Shown here one piece after another: positions 23,039 to 31,377 of a stretch of DNA of 64,000 bases. The notes beneath the pieces are model-generated. The model did not search any database. It was not told the DNA's origin and saw only the letters and a list, made by a program, of their open reading frames with translations. Source of the DNA: CAKZQX01 sp034436755. Lineage in GTDB: Bacteria > Chloroflexota > Chloroflexia > Chloroflexales > Chloroflexaceae. Location of the stretch: positions 24,266-88,265 of the forward strand of contig DAOTVB010000052.1 of NCBI GenBank assembly GCA_034436755.1, given 5' to 3'. The position numbers and the translations under genes were made by a program. Position 1 is the first letter of the stretch; the number at the start of each line of letters is the position of its first letter.

Positions 23039-24088
23039 TCAGGCGTTGGCCGACAGCCAGGCCAACTGCCGTTCTACCCGCAGAGCGGCCAGTGGCGACG
23101 GTGCGGGCTCCAGCCAGCGGGCTAACGCGCCGCTGGACGCGGTACGGCGAGCCTGGATCATCCGGCGCTGCTGCCAGAGCGCGGGTAGTTCGACCAGCGC
23201 TTCCAGCCGGCCGGCGGCAATGGCAGGCCGACGACGTAGCGCGGCATAGCCCAGAGCCAGCAGATCATAGCGCAGGATGGCCGGCAGACAGTCCCGCAAC
23301 AGCGGTGTGGGCAAACAGCGGATCAGCACGCGCAGTCGGTTGCGCCCCAGCAGGCGCTGCTTGAAGGGGCTACCCTGCCCACTGCTGGCCGAGTAGACAT
23401 GCCGCGCGCGGGCGCCAGGAGCCAGGTAGCAACGCCAGCCGCGCAGTTGCGCGCGCCAGGCCAGATCAACATCTTCCAGGTAGTTAAAAAAATCTTCTGC
23501 AAAAGGTCCGACGTCGCCGAGCAGTTCGCGCCGTAGCAGCGCCAGCCCCCCGCTGGCACCGAAGATCTCCGGGCCGGTTGCCGGCAACTCGGTCACGGCG
23601 CGGCCCAACCAGCGATCCAGCGCCACACCATCGCGCTGCACCCGGATACCCGCCGCGGCCACGATATCCGGGCGGCGGCTGAAGGTCAGCACCCCGGCTG
23701 CCGCGCCAATGCCGGGATCAGTGCGCAGGGTTGCCCAGAGCGCCGCGACACAGCCCGGCTCGACCAGGGCGTCGTCGTTGCAGAGCAGCAGTAGATCGCC
23801 GCGCGCAACCTCCAGTCCGGCGTTGGTTCCACCCGCAAACCCGCGATTGACCGGCAACTCGACCAGCCGCACATCCGGTGCATACACCCGCGCCCAGGCC
23901 GCCACGCCATCGCGGGAGCCGTTGTCCACCAGGATCATCTCGTCGGCAGGGTTGAGTTGCGCACGCAGCGCCGCCAGGCATGCCGGCAGGTAGCGTCGCG
24001 CATTCCAGGAGGGAATAATGGCCGAAATGGACGGACGTGATGAAAGTGCGGCGGGAAAACTGGTTGATGCCATACGACTGACCCTCAT
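23039..24088 (-). CDS. family 2 glycosyltransferase (rhamnosyltransferase-like)
   Basis: 349 residues. GT-A fold motifs in order: ISAIIPSWNARRYLPACLAAL, the nucleotide-sugar site LVDNGSRDG near 55-63, NRGFAGGTNAGL, the metal-binding region LCNDDALVEPG, and FNYLEDVDLAWR as the catalytic acidic motif. This pattern is that of WbbL/GT2 enzymes transferring rhamnose or similar to cell-surface glycans. The C-terminal third is helical and Arg-rich, likely membrane-associating. Start ATG 24088 has GAGGA rather far upstream; the ATG five codons later is an alternative. It stands alone, divergent from the ECF sigma gene. Confidence 0.9.
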   Translation of the reverse strand: MRVSRMASTSFPAALSSRPSISAIIPSWNARRYLPACLAALRAQLNPADEMILVDNGSRDGVAAWARVYAPDVRLVELPVNRGFAGGTNAGLEVARGDLLLLCNDDALVEPGCVAALWATLRTDPGIGAAAGVLTFSRRPDIVAAAGIRVQRDGVALDRWLGRAVTELPATGPEIFGASGGLALLRRELLGDVGPFAEDFFNYLEDVDLAWRAQLRGWRCYLAPGARARHVYSASSGQGSPFKQRLLGRNRLRVLIRCLPTPLLRDCLPAILRYDLLALGYAALRRRPAIAAGRLEALVELPALWQQRRMIQARRTASSGALARWLEPAPSPLAALRVERQLAWLSANA

Positions 24089-24237
24089 CCGCTCGTGATC
24101 TGTTCCTCATCTAATCTTCATTCGATCTTGACCATAGATCTGTTACCCTGAGAATGCGCAATTCCAGATCGTACACTACAAGCCTGCGTATTCGGAGCCT
24201 AAAACGGCTCGCGCAGCATCGCAGAGGAGAGGGAGAG

Positions 24238-24762
24238 ATGAAACCGGTCAGCGATGAACCTTTTGATATGCATAACGGTAGTGAGAGTATCACATGCCTG
24301 TACGAGCAATACCAGCGCCCCCTCCTGGCGCATCTGACCCGCCTGGTGCGCGATGAAACGACCGCCGAAGATCTCTGCCAGGAGACATTTGTGAAGGCGC
24401 TCCGCAACTGGCACCGCCATGATCCGCAGGCCAGCGCGGTCGCCTGGCTCTACCGCATTGCCACCAACACCGCCTACGACTATCTGCGCCGCCAGAAGCG
24501 AATTCACTTCACGCCGCTGCCCCAGACCGACACGCTGCTCTCGAATGCGTACACCCTGGAACACCAGTTAGAACTGGGCGGACCAGTGCAGACGGCGCTG
24601 GGACAACTCCCGCCCCACGAGCGGGTACCGCTGGTGATGCATAGCTGCAACGGCTACACTACCCAGGAGATCGCCGACACGCTGGGATGCTCCAACGGGG
24701 CGATCAAGTCACGGCTCTTCCGGGCACGCGCCCACTTCCGGCAAGTATACCAGCAGAATTGA
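24238..24762 (+). CDS. ECF-type RNA polymerase sigma factor
   Basis: 174 residues. Region 2: ITCLYEQYQRPLLAHLTRLVRDETTAEDLCQETFVKAL with the expected AVAWLYRIATNTAYDYLRR; region 4: LPPHERVPLVMHSCNGYTTQEIADTLGCSNGAIKSRLFRARAHF. The two are joined by a short linker, with no extra domain. Start ATG 24238 sits 5 to 10 bases after GAGGAGAGGG. No anti-sigma gene is next to it; the following gene converges after 14 bp, so it is regulated in some other way or by a distant partner. Confidence 0.94.
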   Translation: MKPVSDEPFDMHNGSESITCLYEQYQRPLLAHLTRLVRDETTAEDLCQETFVKALRNWHRHDPQASAVAWLYRIATNTAYDYLRRQKRIHFTPLPQTDTLLSNAYTLEHQLELGGPVQTALGQLPPHERVPLVMHSCNGYTTQEIADTLGCSNGAIKSRLFRARAHFRQVYQQN

Positions 24763-24776
24763 AGCGGGTGCGCAGC

Positions 24777-25358
24777 TTAGATATCTCTCCGCTCAATCCA
24801 CTTCGGCAGCGGGGGGGCCTCGTAGGAGGCCAGTGTATCCAGCAGTTCCTCCGGGGTGACGGCAACCAGGACCAGACTGCGGTGGGCCGGGCGCAAGAAG
24901 CCCTCGGCCACGGCGTGGTCAAACAGGGCCAGCAGCGGGTCAAAGAAGCCCGCGACATTAAGCAGGCCACAGGGTTTGCGATGCAGCCCCAGTTGCCCCC
25001 AGGTGAGGATCTCGCATAACTCTTCCAGGGTACCCAGGCCACCCGGCAGAGCAATAAAGGCATCAGACAGGTCGGCCATCAGCGCCTTGCGCGTATGCAT
25101 CGAGTCAACAATGCGCAGGTCGGGCAGTTTGGGGTGGAGCACTTCTTTGATCGAGAGATGTTCGGGCATCACCCCGATAACATTGCCGCCCTGTTCTATG
25201 ACCGTATCGGCGATCCGGCCCATCAGGCCGAGTTGCGCGCCGCCGTAGACCAGGCCAATGCCGCGCTGCACCAGCGCCATCCCGGTCTGGTGGGCTGCAT
25301 CAAGATACACCGGTCGGTTGCCTGGCGATGAGCCGCAGAAGACGCAGACATGCTGCAT
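24777..25358 (-). CDS. LOG family protein (cytokinin riboside monophosphate phosphoribohydrolase-like)
   Basis: 193 residues, Rossmann-like. CVFCGSSPGNRPVYLDAA opens the protein, GLVYGGAQLGLMGRIAD follows, MHTRKALMADLSDAFIALPGG leads into PGGLGTLEEL, the signature of LOG / nucleoside 5'-monophosphate phosphoribohydrolases. The usual reaction splits ribose 5-phosphate from adenine-type nucleotides. The true start is ATG 25358, with AAAGGA before it; the frame extends 16 codons upstream but without support. Next upstream on the strand is the ATP-grasp gene. Confidence 0.93.
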   Translation of the reverse strand: MQHVCVFCGSSPGNRPVYLDAAHQTGMALVQRGIGLVYGGAQLGLMGRIADTVIEQGGNVIGVMPEHLSIKEVLHPKLPDLRIVDSMHTRKALMADLSDAFIALPGGLGTLEELCEILTWGQLGLHRKPCGLLNVAGFFDPLLALFDHAVAEGFLRPAHRSLVLVAVTPEELLDTLASYEAPPLPKWIERRDI

Positions 25359-25474
25359 ACCGATTGAGTCCTTTCTAAAGAACCGAGAACAAAGACCAGA
25401 GAACAAAGGAACAAACGGGTTCCGGTGTGGAAATACGGTCGGTGTATGTTGTATTACTCATTCTCCGTTCTCGC

Positions 25475-26275
25475 CTATAACGATGCGGTTTCGCCCGCAA
25501 CCCAGCGGACCACATAGTCCCGGTAGGCTTCCCAGAGCGCCGGGAAGCGCGTAACATTCGGGATATGGTTGACTTCCAGCAGATGTCGGCTCCCCGCCTC
25601 GGTGACGATATAGTCGTTCGCCATCACTTCCAGCCCGAATGCCTGACGCACCCGGCGGGTGTCTTCCAGCAGTTCGGCATCAATCGGCATAAAGTCGGCC
25701 TGCGCATCATGGATGGACTTGAGCCAGCCGGAGCCTGCAAGCCGGATCTGCCAGGCCTGTTCGCCAATCAGAACGACACGCACCGCCTGCCCCGCCAGGA
25801 ACGGCTCGATGATGCTGGCATGTTCGCTCTGCCATGCGCCGGTGAAGCGAGCTTTGTTTTCGCCGCAGTGCCAGTTGCCCCACTTGGCGACATATTCGCC
25901 CTCGAATGTCACCGGCGTCTCCGGCCCGGCATACCCGCGTGGCGGCGCGCCAAAGCGCGTATGCTCCAGCGCGCGCACCAGACAGGGAAACTTGAGGCGG
26001 CAATCCAGCATGCCGCGCGCATTGGGCAGGCATGGACCACCCCAGAGCGCCAGGGCCGTGATAAAGTCGAGATCATCCGCAAAGATGCCATGAAAGACCA
26101 CCTTTGAAACCGGCAGCAGTCCGGCGTGGCGGCGGGAGGCGACCAGCAGTTGCCCATCGCGCAGGGCGAGGCGCGGTATGACCTCGTGGGCGATAACGGG
26201 GGTTATTCCCAGATGCTGCTGTATTTCGCTATATTCGGGTTCGTCCAATCCAACGATGCATACACGTTCGGCCAT
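25475..26275 (-). CDS. ATP-grasp fold protein
   Basis: 266 residues, RimK-like ATP-grasp ligase. Evidence is mainly the C-terminal block: ANDYIVTEAGSRHLLEVNHIPNVTRFPALW, the metal-binding Glu-x-Asn typical of the fold, plus GQAVRVVLIGEQAW and a lysine in YVAKWGNW. The N-terminal part begins MAERVCIVGLDEPEYSEI. Substrate unknown; related proteins join amino acids or make small peptides. GAGGAGG stands before the ATG at 26275. Confidence 0.82.
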   Translation of the reverse strand: MAERVCIVGLDEPEYSEIQQHLGITPVIAHEVIPRLALRDGQLLVASRRHAGLLPVSKVVFHGIFADDLDFITALALWGGPCLPNARGMLDCRLKFPCLVRALEHTRFGAPPRGYAGPETPVTFEGEYVAKWGNWHCGENKARFTGAWQSEHASIIEPFLAGQAVRVVLIGEQAWQIRLAGSGWLKSIHDAQADFMPIDAELLEDTRRVRQAFGLEVMANDYIVTEAGSRHLLEVNHIPNVTRFPALWEAYRDYVVRWVAGETASL

Positions 26276-26446
26276 CGCAGATGCTACCTCCTCGGCCAGG
26301 AATGTTTCTAGAAAGAAGGGATAAATAGAGTAGCCGAGAACAAAACAGGCTCCAGGTCTACGCTGTTCTCTGTTGCTATCTGCTATGTTCTCCAGGTAGA
26401 TTGTACCACTTCAGCCGGAAAGATGCGCTGTGCCAACCTGATCGGC

Positions 26447-26662
26447 CTATGCCGCACCCGCGTGCTGCCGCAGCCAGTCGGCCCGCGCTGCAAGCTGCGC
26501 AGCTTCGGCATCGGACGCATGTGCGAAGCGGTGCGGAAACCCATCAATATAAATAACATAGAAGCCATTGGCTTCGCAGTAAATCGGATATTCGGGCATT
26601 GCCGACACCTGCTGCTCCAGCAAGGCGGCACGTTGTTGCTGCTGAATGCGCTCCCGAAGCAT
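26447..26662 (-). CDS. small hypothetical protein
   Basis: 71 residues: MLRERIQQQQRAALLEQQ is a charged helix, then YPIYCEANGFYVIYIDGFPHRFAHASDAEAAQLAARADWLRQHAG. The aromatic core YVIYIDGFPHRFA looks like a small beta sheet. AAGGAG precedes the ATG at 26662, which supports expression. I do not recognise the family. Confidence 0.6.
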   Translation of the reverse strand: MLRERIQQQQRAALLEQQVSAMPEYPIYCEANGFYVIYIDGFPHRFAHASDAEAAQLAARADWLRQHAGAA

Positions 26663-27095
26663 TCCGCTTGCTCCTTTCCCTCGGCACTTTATGCAAAACC
26701 TTACCATCCGGTACGTTTCCAGTATGGCATGCCACGGGGACATTCACATCGGGACGCGGACAGAGTGGTGGCTCGGTCTGTGGCGCATTCCAGGTTGGTT
26801 CCGGCGGAAAGGCGGCTCCGTCCTACGACCGATTGACGTAGTGAGAACAAAGAACTGAGAACCAGTGAACAGCGCCTGTCTCCTGTGGCACTGGCGGGTA
26901 ACGCGGCGCGCAGGGTGATCCACCGGCAAAATAATCCGACAGGGTATACCATCGCGCGCTGTTCTGCGGTATAATTTGGCGGGCGCGGGGGGACGGTCAA
27001 TCACCGTCCCTTCATTGTTCCAGACGTCCGCATGTCCGCAATGTTGCCGGACCTGCGCGTGAGGCGCGCGCAGGGAGTGTGAAAGGAGCGATCCA
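26663..27095. other. intergenic stretch
   Basis: No gene seen. It holds AGAAC-rich degenerate sequence near 26840-26870, a TATAAT at 26970-26975 without a good -35, and the palindrome GGGACGGTCAATCACCGTCCC (trimmed: GGGACGGT/ACCGTCCC) near 26990-27010. Confidence 0.5.
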
Positions 27096-27647
27096 ATGCC
27101 TGGAGCCGAGACCCACGACCGAATTGCCCTCTATGCAGCGGGCGCGCTGATTGTGCCGGGTTACCTGACGCTGCGCTATGGCCTGGGCGATGCACCGGAA
27201 GCGGCCTACAGCGGCACCATGCTACTGATCGGCGCGCATCTGTTTGGATCCTGGCTGCTTTCCCCCGATCTTGACCTCGACAGCAAGATTGATGATCGCT
27301 GGGGGCCGTTTCGGCCTATCTGGGTGCCCTACATGCGCCTGATTCCCCACCGGCATTTCCTGTCGCACTCGGGTATTTCCGGTATCCTGCGTCTGGTCTA
27401 CCTCTACCTGGTCATTGTCGGTATCCTGGCAATGCTGGGGTTTGGCGCGTACCTCTTGAATGTTGATGTTGCGTACCATATTACGTTGACCAACTGGTTG
27501 TGGGATACGCTGCGCAGCGGCTCACGTCCGGCAATACTCTTGATTGCCGGGGTAGTTATCAGTGACCTGGTGCATGTGATATCCGACCGGATCGATACCC
27601 GGCGCAAGCGCATGTTTGGCCGGCGGCGCAAGTCCGGACGACGCTGA
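27096..27647 (+). CDS. DUF2227 putative metal-binding membrane protein
   Basis: 183 residues. ETHDRIAL at the N terminus, SPDLDLDSKIDDRWGPFRPIW in the middle and PHRHFLSHSG provide the clustered His and Asp positions of this cyanobacterial/Chloroflexi family; helices at about 75-95 and 115-175 place it in the membrane. AAAGGAG precedes the ATG. It overlaps nothing; the hydrolase gene follows after 25 bp, likely the same transcript. Function unknown. Confidence 0.82.
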   Translation: MPGAETHDRIALYAAGALIVPGYLTLRYGLGDAPEAAYSGTMLLIGAHLFGSWLLSPDLDLDSKIDDRWGPFRPIWVPYMRLIPHRHFLSHSGISGILRLVYLYLVIVGILAMLGFGAYLLNVDVAYHITLTNWLWDTLRSGSRPAILLIAGVVISDLVHVISDRIDTRRKRMFGRRRKSGRR

Positions 27648-27672
27648 ACAGCCCAGCAGAGAGGTGCCGGCG

Positions 27673-28563
27673 ATGACGGTCATGCGGGTTATTCATGTTG
27701 CGGGGCAGCGGCTCTGTGTGCAGGCATTACATACGGATACCGCCGGCCTACCGATTATTTTGCTGCATGGTATTGGCGGGTCGGTGCGCTTCTGGCACGA
27801 TGATCAGGTAGGTCTCTTTGCCACCCAGGGGCCATGCTACGCAATGAGCCTGCCCGGTCACTATCCCGCCGCCTTCCCGCCCGGGTTCCGCCGGTCACAA
27901 CTCACCGTCGATCTGATTGCGCATGTGCTGGGGGAGGCGATCCACAAACTGGTGGGCGATCAGCCGGTGACGCTGGTCGGCTTCTCCACGGGCGGTTTTG
28001 CGGCGCTGGCCGTTGCCGCCACCGCGCCCCAGTGGGTGCAGCGGGTGGTCTGTATCTCCGGGTTTGCCCAGGGCCGCTGGACCGGCGCGCTGGGCGTGGG
28101 GCAGTGGCTGGCGCGCCAGATGCCCCCAGAACTGGGGTATCTGCTGTTTGGGTTCTACTACACCCTGGGCGGGCTGAGTCGCCTGAGCCGTACCGTGTTT
28201 CACCATGCCTGGCGGGTGTATGCCGCTGATGTGCAGGCCGCGTATGCCTACCCGCACTTCCGCACCTATACCGATGTTTCGCATGCGAATTTTGCCCGGC
28301 TCGATCTCAAAAGCCTGGTTCACTATTTCGCCGTCATGCCCCACATTGATATTAGCGCTATGCTGCCCTTGATTCAGGCACCCACGCTGGTGATTGCAGG
28401 CGATCAAGATCCGATTGTGCCGCCGGCCCAGGCCCGCCTGATCAGCGAACATGTTCCCAATGCAGAACTGGTGATGATCGCCGGGGGCGGGCATCTGCTG
28501 TTTGCCGAGCGACCGGACGAGTACCGGCAGGCGCTGGCGGCGTGGCTCAGTCGTACGGGGTAA
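27673..28563 (+). CDS. alpha/beta hydrolase
   Basis: 296 residues. Cap-less alpha/beta hydrolase core: oxyanion motif LLHGIGGSVRFW, nucleophile elbow LVGFSTGGFAAL (Ser at about 115), acid in VIAGDQDPIVPP and catalytic His in GGGHLLFAE near the end. Substrate not predictable. Start ATG 27673 after GAGAGGTG. It follows the DUF2227 gene closely. Confidence 0.93.
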   Translation: MTVMRVIHVAGQRLCVQALHTDTAGLPIILLHGIGGSVRFWHDDQVGLFATQGPCYAMSLPGHYPAAFPPGFRRSQLTVDLIAHVLGEAIHKLVGDQPVTLVGFSTGGFAALAVAATAPQWVQRVVCISGFAQGRWTGALGVGQWLARQMPPELGYLLFGFYYTLGGLSRLSRTVFHHAWRVYAADVQAAYAYPHFRTYTDVSHANFARLDLKSLVHYFAVMPHIDISAMLPLIQAPTLVIAGDQDPIVPPAQARLISEHVPNAELVMIAGGGHLLFAERPDEYRQALAAWLSRTG

Positions 28564-28614
28564 GCCGGGTTGCGCCGGCATAAGTGGTTTTCAGAGTCAG
28601 GCTTTTTGCGGTAG

Positions 28615-28634
28615 GGACGCGCAGAAGCGCGTCC
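28615..28634. repeat. family E short palindrome, copy 2
   Basis: The same 20-bp palindrome as 22972-22991 (GGACGCGCAGAAGCGCGTCC) between the hydrolase and lipoprotein genes. Confidence 0.6.
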
Positions 28635-28722
28635 GCAAACCGTAGCGCGTTCCTGGTGAAATTCTCCCGGAAAATACGTGCGTCTTTCTCCATTCCAGCA
28701 TAGTGAAAGCACAGGGTAACTT

Positions 28723-29520
28723 ATGCAACGACACATCCTTTTCACCACTGTTGTGATCATCTGGCTGCTGACGCTGGCGGCGTGTGGCGCGCCGGACACA
28801 GCAACGGACAGCGGCTCCACTCTGTCGGCGGATGCGGCGGCCGAGATTGCGCTGGAGCATACGCCGGGGGCCAATCTGGTTGAAGCGCCCCGACTGGTGA
28901 GCTACCAGGGTGCGACGGCCTACGAAGTGCTGCTTGATCAGGGGCCACTCTATGTTGATGCGCAGAGCGGGACGGTGATCACAACCGGCGCGCCCACGGT
29001 TGCGCCAACCGCGCCGCCGGACGTAGCGGTGACACCCACCATCATGGGTGAGTTACCCACGGCAACGGCGGTACCGCTCACACCAACCCCTGAGGCAACC
29101 GCCCCGCCGGAAGTGCCCACCCTGCCACCTGCGCCAGAACCGACCAACCCACCGCCACCGCGCCCCGATGTCCCGCCGGCCGCAGAGCCGGAGCAACCGC
29201 CGCCGGGTCCAAATGATCGGCCACGGGACAATCCGGGTGATTCTGTTGGGCCAATTCCGCCGGAACAGGCGATCCAGCTTGCCACTGAGGCTGTCGGCGG
29301 CGGCACGGTGACAGAGGTGAAATTGGAACGCGGGGATAGAGATAAGCCGCCAGTATACAAAATCAAGTTCGACAACGACAGCGAAGTTGAGCTAAATGCG
29401 CGGACGGGCGAGATTATTGAGGTCAAAATCCGCGATAAATCGACCGAACCTGATCGTGGTCGCGGTGGCGGCGATGACGACGACGATGATGATGATGATG
29501 ACGATGATGGTGACGATTAA
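28723..29520 (+). CDS. PepSY-domain lipoprotein with poly-Asp tail
   Basis: 265 residues. Signal peptide with lipobox LAAC (Cys21), so a membrane-attached outside protein. Two PepSY-like modules flank a proline/threonine-rich linker: the first is at about 35-85 (AAAEIALEHTPGANL to TAYEVLLDQGPLYVDA), the second at about 175-230 (PEQAIQLATEAVGGG to KIKFDNDSEVELNARTGEI). The end is a run of 12 Asp after GRGGG, an unusual acidic tail that could bind cations. AGGG precedes ATG 28723. PepSY modules usually inhibit or modulate proteases. Confidence 0.85.
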   Translation: MQRHILFTTVVIIWLLTLAACGAPDTATDSGSTLSADAAAEIALEHTPGANLVEAPRLVSYQGATAYEVLLDQGPLYVDAQSGTVITTGAPTVAPTAPPDVAVTPTIMGELPTATAVPLTPTPEATAPPEVPTLPPAPEPTNPPPPRPDVPPAAEPEQPPPGPNDRPRDNPGDSVGPIPPEQAIQLATEAVGGGTVTEVKLERGDRDKPPVYKIKFDNDSEVELNARTGEIIEVKIRDKSTEPDRGRGGGDDDDDDDDDDDDGDD

Positions 29521-29529
29521 ACTGATTGC

Positions 29530-29564
29530 CAACGGGCGGGCACGTTACAGGTGCCCGCCCGTTG
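29530..29564 (+). terminator. hairpin after the PepSY lipoprotein gene
   Basis: Perfect 14-bp arms CAACGGGCGGGCAC (29530-29543) and GTGCCCGCCCGTTG (29551-29564), 7-base loop, 9 bp after the stop codon. No T run follows. Confidence 0.65.
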
Positions 29565-29595
29565 GGTATTGTGTAGCACGCTTTATTTTCCGCTG

Positions 29596-29719
29596 ATACC
29601 AATGTGGCGGCAACCCGGCAATCAACAGGAACGGGCGCAACGGGCGTAGCGGCGGCACGTTCCCGTTCATCATCTCTGCATCCTCGGTGTGCGCTGTGGC
29701 TATGACAACACATCGGTAT
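29596..29719 (-). repeat. family F repeat, copy 2 (124 bp, inverted relative to copy 1)
   Basis: Same length and arrangement as 13253-13376 on the other strand; ends ATACCAATGTG and CACATCGGTAT. It lies next to the broken PD40 gene fragment. Confidence 0.75.
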
Positions 29720-29741
29720 GAGTGGTTCGCTCTCCAGCAAC

Positions 29742-30020
29742 CTAGCGGGACCAGTTCGGGCTCTGGTCCTGCGCCGGGTCATTCGAGATATTGCGCGGGT
29801 TGCTGCCGTCGGCGTTCATCAGGTAGATCTCGCTATTGCCGTCCCGGTCGCTGGTGAAAGCGATAAACTGCCCATCCGGGGACCAGGTGGGCTGCGTGTC
29901 CCGCCCCGGCGTATTGGTGAGATTGCGCAGGTTCCCGCCCGGCACGCTGCTCAGGTAGATCTCGGTGTTACCGTCCCGGTCAGAGGTGAACGCAAGGGTT
30001 TGTCCATCCGGCGACCATCT
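29742..30020 (-). pseudogene. 3' fragment of a TolB-like (PD40) beta-propeller gene
   Basis: Reads SPDGQTLAFTSDRDGNTEIYL, then LRNLTNTPGRDTQPTWSPDGQFIAFTSDRDGNSEIYLMNADGSNPRNISND (two PD40 repeats) and stops. There is no start; its 5' end runs out of frame into the penicillin-binding protein gene at about 30010-30020. It is the tail of another gene joined there by a deletion or rearrangement. Confidence 0.75.
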
Positions 30021-31365
30021 GCGCCATATCCAGCGGCGTCACCAGTGCCTGCCCCTGCCCGAAGGCGGTATCGGCCAGCGCTACCGGGCGTTGCAAGAAA
30101 GCGGCGGTGTTGGCAATCGTGCCGGCGGCGGCGGGAATATCGCGCAGGTCGGCGGCAACGGCACTATCGGCAAAGCCCAGGCCAAAGCGCCCGGCATAGT
30201 CGCCAAACCGCTCCGGGCCTAACGCCAGGCCCAGTTGCGCAAACGCCGTGTTGCAAGAGAAGGCGAAGACACGGTGGAGGTCCGACGGATTGCCGGTGGA
30301 GCGCTCCAGGTTCTCAACGGCGTTGACCACCGGCGGTGCTCCGGCCTCGGTGGACAGGCGGTTGGGGCAGGTGATCTGGCTCTGCGGACTTGCCAGCACC
30401 GCGCTATCGAGTGCGGCGGCGGCGGTGAGCGTCTTGATCACCGAGCCGGGCGGGTAGCGTCCCTGCGTGGCCCGGTTGAGCAGCGGACTGTCGGCGCGTT
30501 CGGTCAATGCTTGCCAGACCGCCTGCACCCGTGCGACATCCTCCTCAGTGGCCGGGTCGGGCAGCAGGAGCCGGTTCGGGTCAAAGCGCGGGTAGCTTGC
30601 CAATGCCAGAATCGCGCCGGTCTGCGGGTCGAGTAGCGCCACCGCTCCGGCGCGCTCACCCAGCGCCGCCTGCGCCGCCTGCTGCAAACTCAGGTCGAGG
30701 GTTAGCTGCAGATCGGCGGCGGCAACGTCTACACCGCTCCCGGCAAGCCGCGCCTCCAGCAATTCCAGCGGTGCAAGCGAACTGGCCCCCGAAAGATAGT
30801 CGTCAAACTGCGCCTCGATGCCGGTCAGCCCATACAGCCGACTATTAAAACCGACGATCTGCCCCAGGTCGGGGTAGGGATAAACCCGGCGGCCCGCTTC
30901 GCTGGTTGCCAGCAGGGTGCCGCTGCGGTCCAGGATGTTGCCGCGCCCGGTGACGCTGGTGGCAACCGGCCAGGTGCGCCCACTACCGAGCGCTGTCCGA
31001 TCAGCCGGACGGATGGTGTCATCACTGGCGGGCTGTTCGGGCACCGGCTGAAACAGCCCGGTCGCCTGCGCCCGAATTGCGCCGGCCTGGGTGACCTGTT
31101 CGCGCACCAGTTGCAGCCCTACCGCGGCAAAGGCCAACCCGAAGACCAGCATCAGGCGGTGGAGGCCGGATGCCGCACCAGGCGGTTGGGCCGCTGGTTG
31201 ATTCAGGCTGCGCAAGGGTAACGAGAGCAACCAGATCCCGGCCAGCAACTGGAGCCGCCACTGGGTGGTATCGCGAATAAACAGGCCACTCATCAGCAGC
31301 GCCAGCCCCAGCGCGCCGCCGATCCAGGCAATGATGCGTTTATGCGAAGAGGAGGAGTGCGGCAT
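29980..31365 (-). pseudogene. penicillin-binding protein (FtsI/PbpA type) lacking its C terminus
   Basis: 461 residues in the present frame. Two membrane segments (about 10-27 and 35-52), then a transpeptidase domain: RGNILDRSGTLLA, DYLSGA, SxxK in YPPGSVIKTLTAAAAL and SxN in FSCNTAFAQLGL. The KTG box and everything after TPLDMAQMV are missing; the frame runs into foreign sequence (PD40 gene fragment) and stops 9 residues later. Without KTG the enzyme cannot acylate or bind substrate normally, so this copy should be inactive. It follows the FtsW/RodA gene by 12 bp with AAGGA before its start, the usual SEDS-PBP pair for cell-wall synthesis. Confidence 0.85.
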
Positions 31366-31377
31366 GGGTAATAATCC

